A stretch of 5,454 nt of DNA from Spirochaetes bacterium ADurb.Bin110 (GTDB lineage Bacteria; Spirochaetota; Spirochaetia; Treponematales; Rectinemataceae). Location: NCBI GenBank assembly GCA_002070755.1, contig MWDY01000260.1:1-5454 (forward strand), given 5' to 3'. This document shows, piece by piece, positions 1 through 5,179 of this stretch. Position numbers and translations under genes: made by a program. The first letter of the stretch is position 1; each line of letters begins with the position of its first letter. The notes under the pieces are model-generated. The model saw nothing but the letters and a program-made list of their open reading frames with translations. It did no database searches and was not told the origin of the DNA.

Positions 1-375
1 AGCGACCCGAGAGCGTGATTTGTGTTCTTTCTGGGCTGAATCTGTCTTGAAGAAGATCTGTTCGTAGCTCCCTTCACGGTTCCTATAGGCTTTTTCCAAG
101 ATGAGAAATTCGCATCGCTTCTTAGTAGGTCGATCTAGAATAATCTTCAAACTTCTTCCAAAACGCTCGAAAGATAGAACTGGTATGCGTTCTAGTTCCA
201 TGAAAAGATCGCGCTCATCTGGAGATGATCCATCTCTTATGCAAAAAATATTGCCTTTGGGTCCTGGCCAGGTATCCTGGGATCTGACCGCGAAAAAGTC
301 GCCATTTTCGTCGCTGATGGAAATTCGATAGGGAAAGCGAGGATTGCCTGTTTGTTCTACCGTCCAGTACAGCAT
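1..375 (-). CDS. Unrecognised protein, N-terminal 125 codons, cut by left window edge
   Basis: This minus-strand frame starts at ATG (375-373) and stays open to base 1, so the stop lies outside the window. An AAGGA ribosome binding site (384-380) sits 4 nt before the ATG, which supports this start. The protein begins MLYWTVEQTGNP and looks soluble: there is no signal peptide or membrane segment, aromatic and charged residues are mixed, and a basic stretch (KEHKSRSR, about residues 117-123) lies near the cut. Strand-like segments (FPYRISI, 14-20; SLKIILD, 75-81; CEFLILEKAYRNREGSYEQIFF, about 88-109) suggest an alpha/beta fold. I do not recognise the family and assign no function. A nuclease fold is conceivable from the acidic and lysine residues in the beta region, but nothing proves it. 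The gene is divergent from the MFS transporter. The opposite-strand frame at 101-331 is a shadow of this gene. Confidence 0.7.
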   Translation of the reverse strand, partial: MLYWTVEQTGNPRFPYRISISDENGDFFAVRSQDTWPGPKGNIFCIRDGSSPDERDLFMELERIPVLSFERFGRSLKIILDRPTKKRCEFLILEKAYRNREGSYEQIFFKTDSAQKEHKSRSRVA

Positions 376-390
376 ACTGTCCTTAGTGTA

Positions 391-402
391 TCAAAGCTTT
401 GA
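391..402. repeat. Perfect 12-bp palindrome, possible operator
   Basis: TCAAAGCTTTGA is its own reverse complement. It lies in the 115-bp gap between two divergent genes, 16 bp upstream of the minus-strand ATG at 375. Its right end shares four bases with the TTGACA box of a plus-strand promoter candidate. That position suits a regulator binding site serving one or both genes. No protein is identified, and one 12-bp palindrome can arise by chance. Confidence 0.4.
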
Positions 403-426
403 CATTAGCGGAATAAGGCTCATAAC
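399..426 (+). promoter_or_regulatory. Sigma70-type promoter candidate for the MFS gene
   Basis: A perfect -35 box TTGACA (399-404) is followed by a 16-nt spacer and CATAAC (421-426), a 4/6 match to TATAAT. Transcription would begin near 433 and give a leader of about 58 nt before the ATG at 491. The -35 box overlaps the 12-bp palindrome, so this promoter would be blocked by a protein bound there. Confidence 0.45.
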
Positions 427-451
427 GCTGAGTGATATGTTCCTTGTGCCC

Positions 452-479
452 TTGACCTCGTCATCTAAAGCCGTGTAAC
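452..479 (+). promoter_or_regulatory. Second, start-proximal promoter candidate for the MFS gene
   Basis: TTGACC (452-457) and TGTAAC (474-479) are separated by 16 nt, with 5/6 and 4/6 consensus matches. Transcription would start around 486, only about 5 nt from the ATG at 491. The resulting mRNA would be almost leaderless, which fits the lack of any Shine-Dalgarno sequence before that ATG. Confidence 0.3.
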
Positions 480-490
480 GTTGATTATTT

Positions 491-1726
491 ATGAATGCAT
501 TCAAGCGCTATTTCGATGCTTATCGAGGGCTCCCTTCATCTCTCTATATTCTATTCCTTGCTACAATTATCAATTCTATGGGCATGTTCGTGTTTCCTTT
601 TCTTACTTTGTATCTGACTGGGCGACTTGGAATGAGCCAGGAGAAAGCTGGATTTTTTATCATGATGCTTTACCTAGTCTATGGTCCCGCTTCTCTTATT
701 GGCGGAAAGCTCGCTGATAGCTTTGGACGAAAAAAACTCATGGTCCTTGCACAGGTTTTGTCGGGATTATGTTATATTCCATGTGGCTTCCCTACCGTTG
801 GCAGCAATATTCGCTGGTTTTTGCTTGCAAGCGTTTTCTTCGACGGATTGACAGACCCCGCCCGCTCAGCAATGATGACTGATCTCACTTCCCCCGAAAA
901 CAGGCGCCCAGCTTTTTCTCTCATCTATCTAGGTCACAATCTAGGCTTTGCGGTCGGAATGCTTCTAGCGGGCTTTCTGTTTGAAAACTATACATCTTGG
1001 CTTTTCTGGGGAAACGCGATCGCTATATTCGCAGCTATAACACTGGTTGGACTAAAGGTTCCAGAAACGAAACCTTCTCGCGGACAGATCGAAAAGAGCC
1101 TAGGTACGGGCAGGCAGGATGAAGCTCATAGAGGCAATATCATCCAAGCCCTCCTTTCAAGGCCAAATCTAATCATTTTCACTATGCTGACAGGACTTTA
1201 TGGCTTTGTCTATGCACAACATCGTTTTATTTTACCGCTTCAGACCAAAGAATTCTTTGGCGCTCGCGGTTCAATTATCTATGGCACTTTGATGACGCTC
1301 AACGCCGTGATGGTAATCGTACTCTCCACGCCAATTATGACAATCACGCAGCGTTGGAAACCTATAAATGCAGTGGCTCTCTCTGGCTTTTTATTCGCCC
1401 TTGGATTTGGATTAATAGGTCTTAGACCTTCTGTAATGCTTATCTATGCAACCACAGCAATATGGACTTTAGGCGAGATTGTAAACGCTACAAATGAAGG
1501 TACCTATATTGCAAATAATACTCCAATTTCGCATAGGGCAAGATTTCAGGCATTTCTTCCGCTGTTGGGCGGAATCGGCTGGACCATTAGTCCACCTATC
1601 GTTGGCTCTTTCACCGACCATTTTGGACTAAGGACAGCTTGGCCCATCCTAGGAGCCATAGCAGCTCTTGCAGGTTTGTCTATCTATTATTTGGGGGTGA
1701 TGGAAAAACGAGCCAACAAGAGATGA
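491..1726 (+). CDS. MFS transporter, DHA1/YajR-like drug efflux type
   Basis: A 411-residue protein with about 12 predicted membrane helices in two halves, joined by a hydrophilic linker (about residues 192-217), as usual for the major facilitator superfamily. The MFS motif A, GGKLADSFGRKK, is at residues 71-82 between helices 2 and 3. DLTSPENRRPAFSLIYLGHN (131-150) matches the conserved region after helix 4 of drug:H+ antiporter-type members. The protein would sit in the inner membrane and exchange protons for an export substrate. Residue-level evidence does not identify the substrate. An in-frame TGA at 482-484 makes ATG 491 the first possible start, and the N-terminal YRGLPSSLYILFL fits the family's usual beginning. 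No Shine-Dalgarno sequence precedes it. The neighbours, a divergent unknown gene and a tRNA gene on the opposite strand, give no functional hint. Specific efflux versus uptake is inference. Confidence 0.9.
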   Translation: MNAFKRYFDAYRGLPSSLYILFLATIINSMGMFVFPFLTLYLTGRLGMSQEKAGFFIMMLYLVYGPASLIGGKLADSFGRKKLMVLAQVLSGLCYIPCGFPTVGSNIRWFLLASVFFDGLTDPARSAMMTDLTSPENRRPAFSLIYLGHNLGFAVGMLLAGFLFENYTSWLFWGNAIAIFAAITLVGLKVPETKPSRGQIEKSLGTGRQDEAHRGNIIQALLSRPNLIIFTMLTGLYGFVYAQHRFILPLQTKEFFGARGSIIYGTLMTLNAVMVIVLSTPIMTITQRWKPINAVALSGFLFALGFGLIGLRPSVMLIYATTAIWTLGEIVNATNEGTYIANNTPISHRARFQAFLPLLGGIGWTISPPIVGSFTDHFGLRTAWPILGAIAALAGLSIYYLGVMEKRANKR

Positions 1727-1736
1727 TTGATTAGAT

Positions 1737-1771
1737 ATGAGCTCTTGCTAAAGCCCTGTAATGGCTCATTT
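1737..1771 (+). terminator. Weak hairpin after the MFS gene, possible terminator
   Basis: ATGAGC (1737-1742) can pair with GCTCAT (1764-1769), followed by only a short T run (TTTC). An internal AGCC/GGCT pairing (1752-1755 with 1763-1766) competes with it. The loop is long and the T tract poor, so termination here would be weak. Confidence 0.25.
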
Positions 1772-1828
1772 CTGCATTTTAAGATTTCATAGCATTAACG
1801 ATTTTCTCTCATGCAATTTATGCCGATA

Positions 1829-1834
1829 CAAAAA
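1829..1834 (-). terminator. U-tract ending the tRNA-Val transcript
   Basis: Read on the minus strand, the tRNA trailer helix (CAGCACTCTT) runs straight into TTTTTG, giving a five-U stretch whose first two U belong to the helix. The base-paired trailer and the tRNA together could act as the stem of a large intrinsic terminator. This is an inference from layout; the U-tract is short. Confidence 0.35.
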
Positions 1835-1929
1835 GAGTGCTGCATGGGCGATATTGGACTTGAACCAATGACTTCCACCGTGTGAAGGTGGCACTCTCCC
1901 GCTGAGTTAATCGCCCAATCAGCACTCTT
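1833..1929 (-). repeat. 10-bp inverted repeat enclosing tRNA-Val
   Basis: AAGAGTGCTG (1833-1842) and CAGCACTCTT (1920-1929) are perfect reverse complements that exactly bracket the tRNA gene. Each arm is separated from the acceptor stem by three bases (1843-1845, counting the discriminator, and 1917-1919). In the precursor RNA, leader and trailer would pair and extend the 7-bp acceptor stem by a coaxial 10-bp helix after a 3x3 internal loop. The arm at 1929 coincides with the predicted transcript 5' end. Confidence 0.75.
1845..1916 (-). tRNA. tRNA-Val (anticodon CAC)
   Basis: A full 72-nt cloverleaf reads on the minus strand. The acceptor stem GGGCGAT pairs with ATCGCCC, the D arm is ACTC/GAGT with loop AGCGGGA, the anticodon stem is CCACC/GGTGG with loop TTCACAC, the variable loop is AAGTC, and the T arm is ATTGG/CCAAT around TTCAAGT. 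The anticodon CAC (bases 1884-1882) reads GUG valine codons. All stems pair without mismatch and the discriminator is A. CCA is not encoded (the next bases are TGC), so it must be added by the CCA-adding enzyme. The CAC isoacceptor is a supplement to the usual UAC species. It stands alone, not in a tRNA cluster, between two plus-strand genes. Confidence 0.95.
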
Positions 1930-1931
1930 CT

Positions 1932-1956
1932 GCGGCATCCTAACAAAGCATGCCGC
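1932..1956. repeat. 7-bp inverted repeat inside the tRNA promoter
   Basis: GCGGCAT (1932-1938) and ATGCCGC (1950-1956) are perfect reverse complements 11 bp apart. They straddle the -10 box and spacer of the tRNA-Val promoter, an operator-like position. Chance is possible at this length. Confidence 0.35.
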
Positions 1957-1966
1957 GATATGTCAA
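1937..1966 (-). promoter_or_regulatory. Strong sigma70-type promoter of tRNA-Val
   Basis: On the minus strand, a perfect TTGACA (1966-1961) is followed after 18 nt by TAGGAT (1942-1937), which keeps the three most conserved -10 positions. Transcription would start near 1930, giving a 13-14 nt leader before the mature tRNA 5' end at 1916. The segment between -10 and start is GCCGCAG. A GC-rich discriminator like this is typical of stable-RNA promoters repressed in the stringent response; that regulation is inferred here. Confidence 0.65.
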
Positions 1967-1974
1967 GGATAGCT

Positions 1975-1980
1975 GAGGGG
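1975..1980 (+). promoter_or_regulatory. Ribosome binding site that favours the TTG start at 1990
   Basis: GAGGGG lies 9 nt before TTG (1990-1992) and lies within the coding frame if the upstream ATG at 1960 is used instead. ATG 1960 has no purine-rich sequence at the right distance, and its bases overlap the -35 box of the opposing tRNA promoter. The site therefore points to TTG 1990 as the real start. Confidence 0.6.
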
Positions 1981-1989
1981 ACTAGCAAA

Positions 1990-2643
1990 TTGAGCAAAAG
2001 CCAGAAAGAAGCCTCTCCTAATTCTCCTAAATCAAGACTCCACCATCTCAATATCCGATTTCAATCTCCAGCAGATGAACTGCGCATAGAACTCACGCGA
2101 AAATCTCTTCATCTCCTTATTCTATTCTGTATTCCTCTTCTCGACATTTCGCCGATGCTGCCAGTCTTTGCATTGATAGCTGGAATGCTACTCTATTCGA
2201 TCAGCGAGATACTAAGACATCGAGGCTTCGATGTACCTATTATTTCGTCGATCACCGAGAGAGCCGCACGTCGCAGGGATAGCAATCACTTTGTATGGGG
2301 ACCTATTACCCTTGCTCTGGGTGCGCTTTTTTCTCTATTGATTTTTGATCCTCTTCAAGCCAAAGTGGCTATACTTGCGCTGGGCCTTGGCGACAGTTTT
2401 TCGAGCCTCATAGGTAAGTCCTTTGGTCGCATTCCAATGCCGCTTTCTGGAGGAAAATCCGTAGAAGGATCGGTATTGTGTTTCGCCATAGTTTTGCTTG
2501 CTGTCTATTTGCTCACGGGTCGTTTTATGGCATCTATGATCATTGCATTGGCTACAACCTTTGCAGAATTCTGGCCCACAAAGGATTGGGACAATATCCT
2601 TATCCCACTTGCCGCAGGGATAGTTGCTTCTTTTATACTCTAA
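1990..2643 (+). CDS. CTP-dependent polyprenol/phytol kinase-like membrane protein (SEC59/VTE5 type)
   Basis: A 217-residue integral membrane protein when begun at TTG 1990 (227 residues from ATG 1960). A hydrophilic tail of about 30 residues precedes several hydrophobic helices. The sequence carries the CTP-binding signature described for yeast dolichol kinase, DXXAXXXGXXXGX8KKTXEG. Here it reads GDSFSSLIGKSFGR (residues 134-147 from the TTG) then GGKSVEGS (154-161), with Ser for Ala and GKS for KKT, and the spacings agree. The N-terminal RIELTRKSLH and C-terminal WDNILIPLAAG (200-210) are further family hallmarks. Members phosphorylate the hydroxyl of an isoprenoid alcohol with CTP; database names also include phosphatidate cytidylyltransferase family protein. 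The substrate in this organism (a recycled polyprenol, phytol-like alcohol or diacylglycerol) is not readable. No partner gene is adjacent: tRNA-Val is divergent and the next gene converges. No clear promoter is visible. Confidence 0.8.
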   Translation: MSKSQKEASPNSPKSRLHHLNIRFQSPADELRIELTRKSLHLLILFCIPLLDISPMLPVFALIAGMLLYSISEILRHRGFDVPIISSITERAARRRDSNHFVWGPITLALGALFSLLIFDPLQAKVAILALGLGDSFSSLIGKSFGRIPMPLSGGKSVEGSVLCFAIVLLAVYLLTGRFMASMIIALATTFAEFWPTKDWDNILIPLAAGIVASFIL

Positions 2644-2731
2644 TTCTATTGTACCGCATATTTCTTTATTGCTTAGACTAGGTTTATAGACTACATCGTT
2701 AGGCCATACCTGAGGTTCGATATAATAATCA

Positions 2732-3559
2732 CTATTTCCATATATAGATATGATGAAGAATTTTTATCGACACAAACACACAGAATGCAAATGCAATAAC
2801 AACAATCAATCCCCATACGAAGACTCTTGTGTCCCAAAGCCATACCCAGGAAGCAGCCGCTATCGTAAGCGCAATGCCTACAAATGCATAAGACCTATCT
2901 TCTTTTAGTCTTGCCGCAACAAGATAATCTATAGCATTCAAAACTATGAGCGAAGCAGTCACAATCATTGTAAGCTCGCTATAACCTGTCTGAAGCATGA
3001 ACGAAGACTGAAAGCGATCGATGCTGATAGGCAAGAGCATAGCAAACATCGATCCTAAGAGGAGGGCGAACAAATAGCCTGTTTGCGGTTTCTCTTTTCC
3101 GATTCCTACAGCATAAAGGCCAGAAATAAAGAGCGAAATAATCCCAGAAAACCTTGCGCCATACACTAGTCTCGTGAGCGAAATCAGAGAACCGATGGAA
3201 GTGCTTCGCTGTGCTATAATGAGCATTGGAAGCCTAAGAGCTTCAGCTTCAACTAAAAAAATCCAAAGCGCAATCAAATGGATCTCCGCCGAAACTGTCT
3301 TTTGGAATGTAAAAAGCACAACAATCAGCATTGCAGTTGCAGCCAGTACAAAAAAACAGCATTCTAAAGCTCCAGCCAACTGTATGCCCATTGGTGAACC
3401 TAGAAAAAAATACTCGGTATATAAATGCAAATCAGCAAGAAAAAAAGGAAGCCTTTTGTCGGTTCCAATGCGAATAGCTAGCACAACTGACGCTACAAGC
3501 ATCACTAGGCTCATACATGAAAGAAGCCAATATGTAAAACGGAAGTTGCGCCTTGTCAC
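2732..3559 (-). CDS. Eight-helix integral membrane protein of unknown function
   Basis: A 275-residue protein starting at GTG (3559-3557). An AGGA motif (3570-3567) 7 nt upstream supports that start. I see about eight hydrophobic helices, roughly at residues 10-29, 60-85, 91-115, 131-152, 160-178, 195-215, 223-241 and 246-266, with almost no soluble domain. Helix 3 contains charged residues in its core (VEAEALRL, 103-110) and the stretch LTRLVYGARFSGIISLFISGLYA (about 128-150) looks family-specific. No enzyme, transporter or sensor motif is recognisable, and the C-terminus ends in the membrane without a kinase or cyclase domain. It could be a sensor lacking an output domain, a permease subunit or a structural membrane protein. 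It is divergent from proS with only 90 bp between starts and convergent with the kinase-like gene. The opposite-strand frame at 3174-3593 is a shadow. Confidence 0.8.
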   Translation of the reverse strand: MTRRNFRFTYWLLSCMSLVMLVASVVLAIRIGTDKRLPFFLADLHLYTEYFFLGSPMGIQLAGALECCFFVLAATAMLIVVLFTFQKTVSAEIHLIALWIFLVEAEALRLPMLIIAQRSTSIGSLISLTRLVYGARFSGIISLFISGLYAVGIGKEKPQTGYLFALLLGSMFAMLLPISIDRFQSSFMLQTGYSELTMIVTASLIVLNAIDYLVAARLKEDRSYAFVGIALTIAAASWVWLWDTRVFVWGLIVVIAFAFCVFVSIKILHHIYIWK

Positions 3560-3585
3560 ATTTATATCCTACTTCATTCCAACGA

Positions 3586-3614
3586 TTGATTGAAGCATTT
3601 CTTTTCACTATAGT
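3586..3614 (+). promoter_or_regulatory. Sigma70-type promoter of proS
   Basis: TTGATT (3586-3591) and TATAGT (3609-3614) are separated by exactly 17 nt, with 4/6 and 5/6 consensus matches. Transcription would begin near 3621, leaving a leader of about 29 nt with AAGAGG (3636-3641) 8 nt before the ATG. The short leader leaves no room for a T-box or other riboswitch, so proS control by uncharged tRNA is unlikely here. Confidence 0.6.
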
Positions 3615-3637
3615 ATGACGAATTCTCGCGACCACAA
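3607..3637 (-). promoter_or_regulatory. Divergent promoter candidate for the membrane protein gene, sharing the -10 region
   Basis: ACTATAGT (3607-3614) is a perfect palindrome, so TATAGT also reads on the minus strand (3612-3607). TTGTGG (3637-3632) lies 19 nt upstream of it, or 16 nt upstream of an alternative TACTAT box. The -35 match is poor, so this direction should be weaker than the proS direction. Confidence 0.35.
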
Positions 3638-3649
3638 GAGGTATAGCAA

Positions 3650-5107
3650 ATGGCAGAAAAAATAACGCCGCGCGAAGTCGATTATTCGCAGTGGTACATC
3701 GATATCGTTTTGAATGCAAAGCTAGCCGATTATTCACCTGTAAAAGGCAGCATGGTAATTCGTCCGCGCGGATATGCAATCTGGGAGAAAATCCGCAACG
3801 AATTCGACCGACGGTTTAAAGAGACTGGCCATGAAAATGCCTACTTCCCGCTGCTCATCCCAATGAGTTTTCTAAAAAAGGAAGCAGAGCATGTCAAAGG
3901 CTTTGCTCCTGAGCTCGCTGTTGTGACTCATGGTGGTGGAGAGGAGCTGGAAGAGCCATATTGCATACGCCCTACAAGCGAAACGATTATCTGGGCGATG
4001 TATCGAAACTGGATTCAGTCCTGGCGCGATCTGCCCCTGCTTATAAATCAGTGGGCTAACGTCATGCGCTGGGAAAAGCGCACCCGGCTGTTTTTACGGA
4101 CTTCGGAATTCCTATGGCAGGAAGGCCATACCGCCCATGAGACAGAAAAAGAAGCCCGCGAAGAGACCTTGCGCATTCTAGAAATATATCGAGATGTGGT
4201 CGAGCGCTGCCTTGCAGTACCAGTAGTCGCTGGCATGAAGAGCGAAAGCGAAAAATTCGCCGGGGCCATCGAGACCTATACCATCGAGGCAATGATGCAG
4301 GACAAGAAAGCCCTGCAGGCGGGCACTAGTCACTTCCTTGGACAGAATTTTGCCCGTGCTTTCGATGTCCAGTTCCAAAATCGACAAGGCCAACTGGACT
4401 ATGTGTGGGCAACGAGTTGGGGCGTTTCGACCCGGCTTATAGGCGCGGTCATAATGACGCACTCCGACGACAAAGGACTTGTTCTACCGCCTGCTCTGTC
4501 TCCCGAGGATGCGGTTATTATTCCCATCTATCGCAACGATTCAAAAGCTGCTGTTATTGCGTATGCTGAAAAACTCGAGGCTGATCTCAAAGCCGCTGGC
4601 TTCAAGGTTGTGTTAGATATCGACGATTCCTTTAGCCCTGGCTGGAAATTCGCCGAATGGGAACTTCGCGGTACGCCGGTACGAATCGAGATAGGACCTC
4701 GCGATATAAGATCGAATCAGGTTGTAATGGTACGAAGAGATACAGGCGAAAAGTTAATTGCCCCAAGCGCCGAAGCCGCAAGCAAGCTCAAAGAATTGCA
4801 TAGCCTTATCCAGAGCTCTCTTTTTGAGCGAGCTCGATCTTTCCGTGAAGAGAATACAGAGCCCATTTCCGATCTTGAGGGTCTCATCGAATTCTTCGGT
4901 ACCGAAACTGCGGGCACGGAAGGGGCACCTGGTGGATTTGCAGAGGCCCTCTGGTGTGGTTCTGCTGCCTGCGAGGCCTCTATAAAGGAAAAAACCAAGG
5001 CCACAATTCGCTGCTTGCCGCTGGGCAAGCAAGGCGATATCAAAGGGGTTTGTGCAATCTGTGGAGAGCCAGCAAGGTATCAGGCTATTTTTGCTCGCAA
5101 CTATTGA
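3650..5107 (+). CDS. proS: Prolyl-tRNA synthetase, archaeal/eukaryote-like type
   Basis: A complete 485-residue class IIa enzyme that activates proline with ATP and loads it on tRNA-Pro in the cytoplasm. Motif 1 is around [15 protein letters not shown] (33-47), ending near P71. TSE (109-111) precedes motif 2, which contains R140, E142 and R144 and continues into [15 protein letters not shown] (149-163). [14 protein letters not shown] (225-238) is the proline-pocket region. Motif 3 is [12 protein letters not shown] (258-269), followed by [11 protein letters not shown]. The anticodon-binding domain follows (about 287-390). The C-terminal module has C436-x4-C441 and C468-x2-C471, the spacing of the zinc ligands in the Thermus-type enzyme, and the chain ends in the conserved Tyr. 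There is no editing insertion between motifs 2 and 3, so this is the compact form, not the E. coli-like one. AAGAGG 8 nt upstream supports the ATG. Confidence 0.97.
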   Translation: MAEKITPREVDYSQWYIDIVLNAKLADYSPVKGSMVIRPRGYAIWEKIRNEFDRRFKETGHENAYFPLLIPMSFLKKEAEHVKGFAPELAVVTHGGGEELEEPYCIRPTSETIIWAMYRNWIQSWRDLPLLINQWANVMRWEKRTRLFLRTSEFLWQEGHTAHETEKEAREETLRILEIYRDVVERCLAVPVVAGMKSESEKFAGAIETYTIEAMMQDKKALQAGTSHFLGQNFARAFDVQFQNRQGQLDYVWATSWGVSTRLIGAVIMTHSDDKGLVLPPALSPEDAVIIPIYRNDSKAAVIAYAEKLEADLKAAGFKVVLDIDDSFSPGWKFAEWELRGTPVRIEIGPRDIRSNQVVMVRRDTGEKLIAPSAEAASKLKELHSLIQSSLFERARSFREENTEPISDLEGLIEFFGTETAGTEGAPGGFAEALWCGSAACEASIKEKTKATIRCLPLGKQGDIKGVCAICGEPARYQAIFARNY

Positions 5108-5137
5108 ATACTGCTACGAACCTTGTGTATATTGCTT

Positions 5138-5161
5138 TAGCAATCTGCTAGGAGTGTTTTT
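5138..5161 (+). terminator. Possible proS terminator
   Basis: TAGCA (5138-5142) pairs with TGCTA (5146-5150) around a three-base loop, with two possible U-G pairs below. TTTTT follows at 5157-5161, but six bases separate it from the perfect stem (four after the wobble pairs). An alternative hairpin, ATTGC/GCAAT (5131-5144), competes. The stem is short, so strength is doubtful. Confidence 0.3.
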
Positions 5162-5179
5162 CATGCATAAGCATAAAAA
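5157..5179. repeat. AT-rich hairpin over the stop of the transposase-like frame
   Basis: TTTTT-C-ATGC and GCAT-AAAAA (5157-5166 with 5171-5179) form a 9-bp stem with one bulged C and a four-base loop. The TGA stop of the minus-strand frame (5163-5161) lies inside it. It could slow transcription in either direction, but no T-tract follows the stem on either strand. Confidence 0.3.

Noticed and set aside
101..331. 76-codon plus-strand frame
   Set aside because: Lies fully antisense to the better supported edge-cut gene at 1-375; Arg/Ser-rich low-complexity translation with no recognisable motif.
1845..1929. Attachment site for an integrated element at the tRNA
   Set aside because: No duplicate of the tRNA 3' end and no integrase gene in the window; the repeats around it are inverted, not direct.
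1818..2051. 77-codon minus-strand frame across the tRNA
   Set aside because: Translates through the tRNA-Val gene and its promoter, so it cannot be a real coding region.
2644..2731. Bidirectional terminator between the convergent genes
   Set aside because: Only very short palindromes such as ACCTGAGGT are present; no stem followed by a T-tract on either strand.
3174..3593. 139-codon plus-strand frame
   Set aside because: Antisense to the membrane protein gene; Lys/Ser-rich with no domain, a shadow despite its length.
3620..3649. T-box or other riboswitch before proS
   Set aside because: The predicted leader is only about 29 nt, too short, and no T-box consensus is present.
3432..3779. 115-codon minus-strand frame over the proS promoter
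   Set aside because: Spans the divergent promoter region and overlaps both real genes in other frames; no motif.
4048..4462. Several minus-strand frames inside proS
   Set aside because: Shadows of the proS reading frame, with no ribosome binding site or recognisable motif noted.
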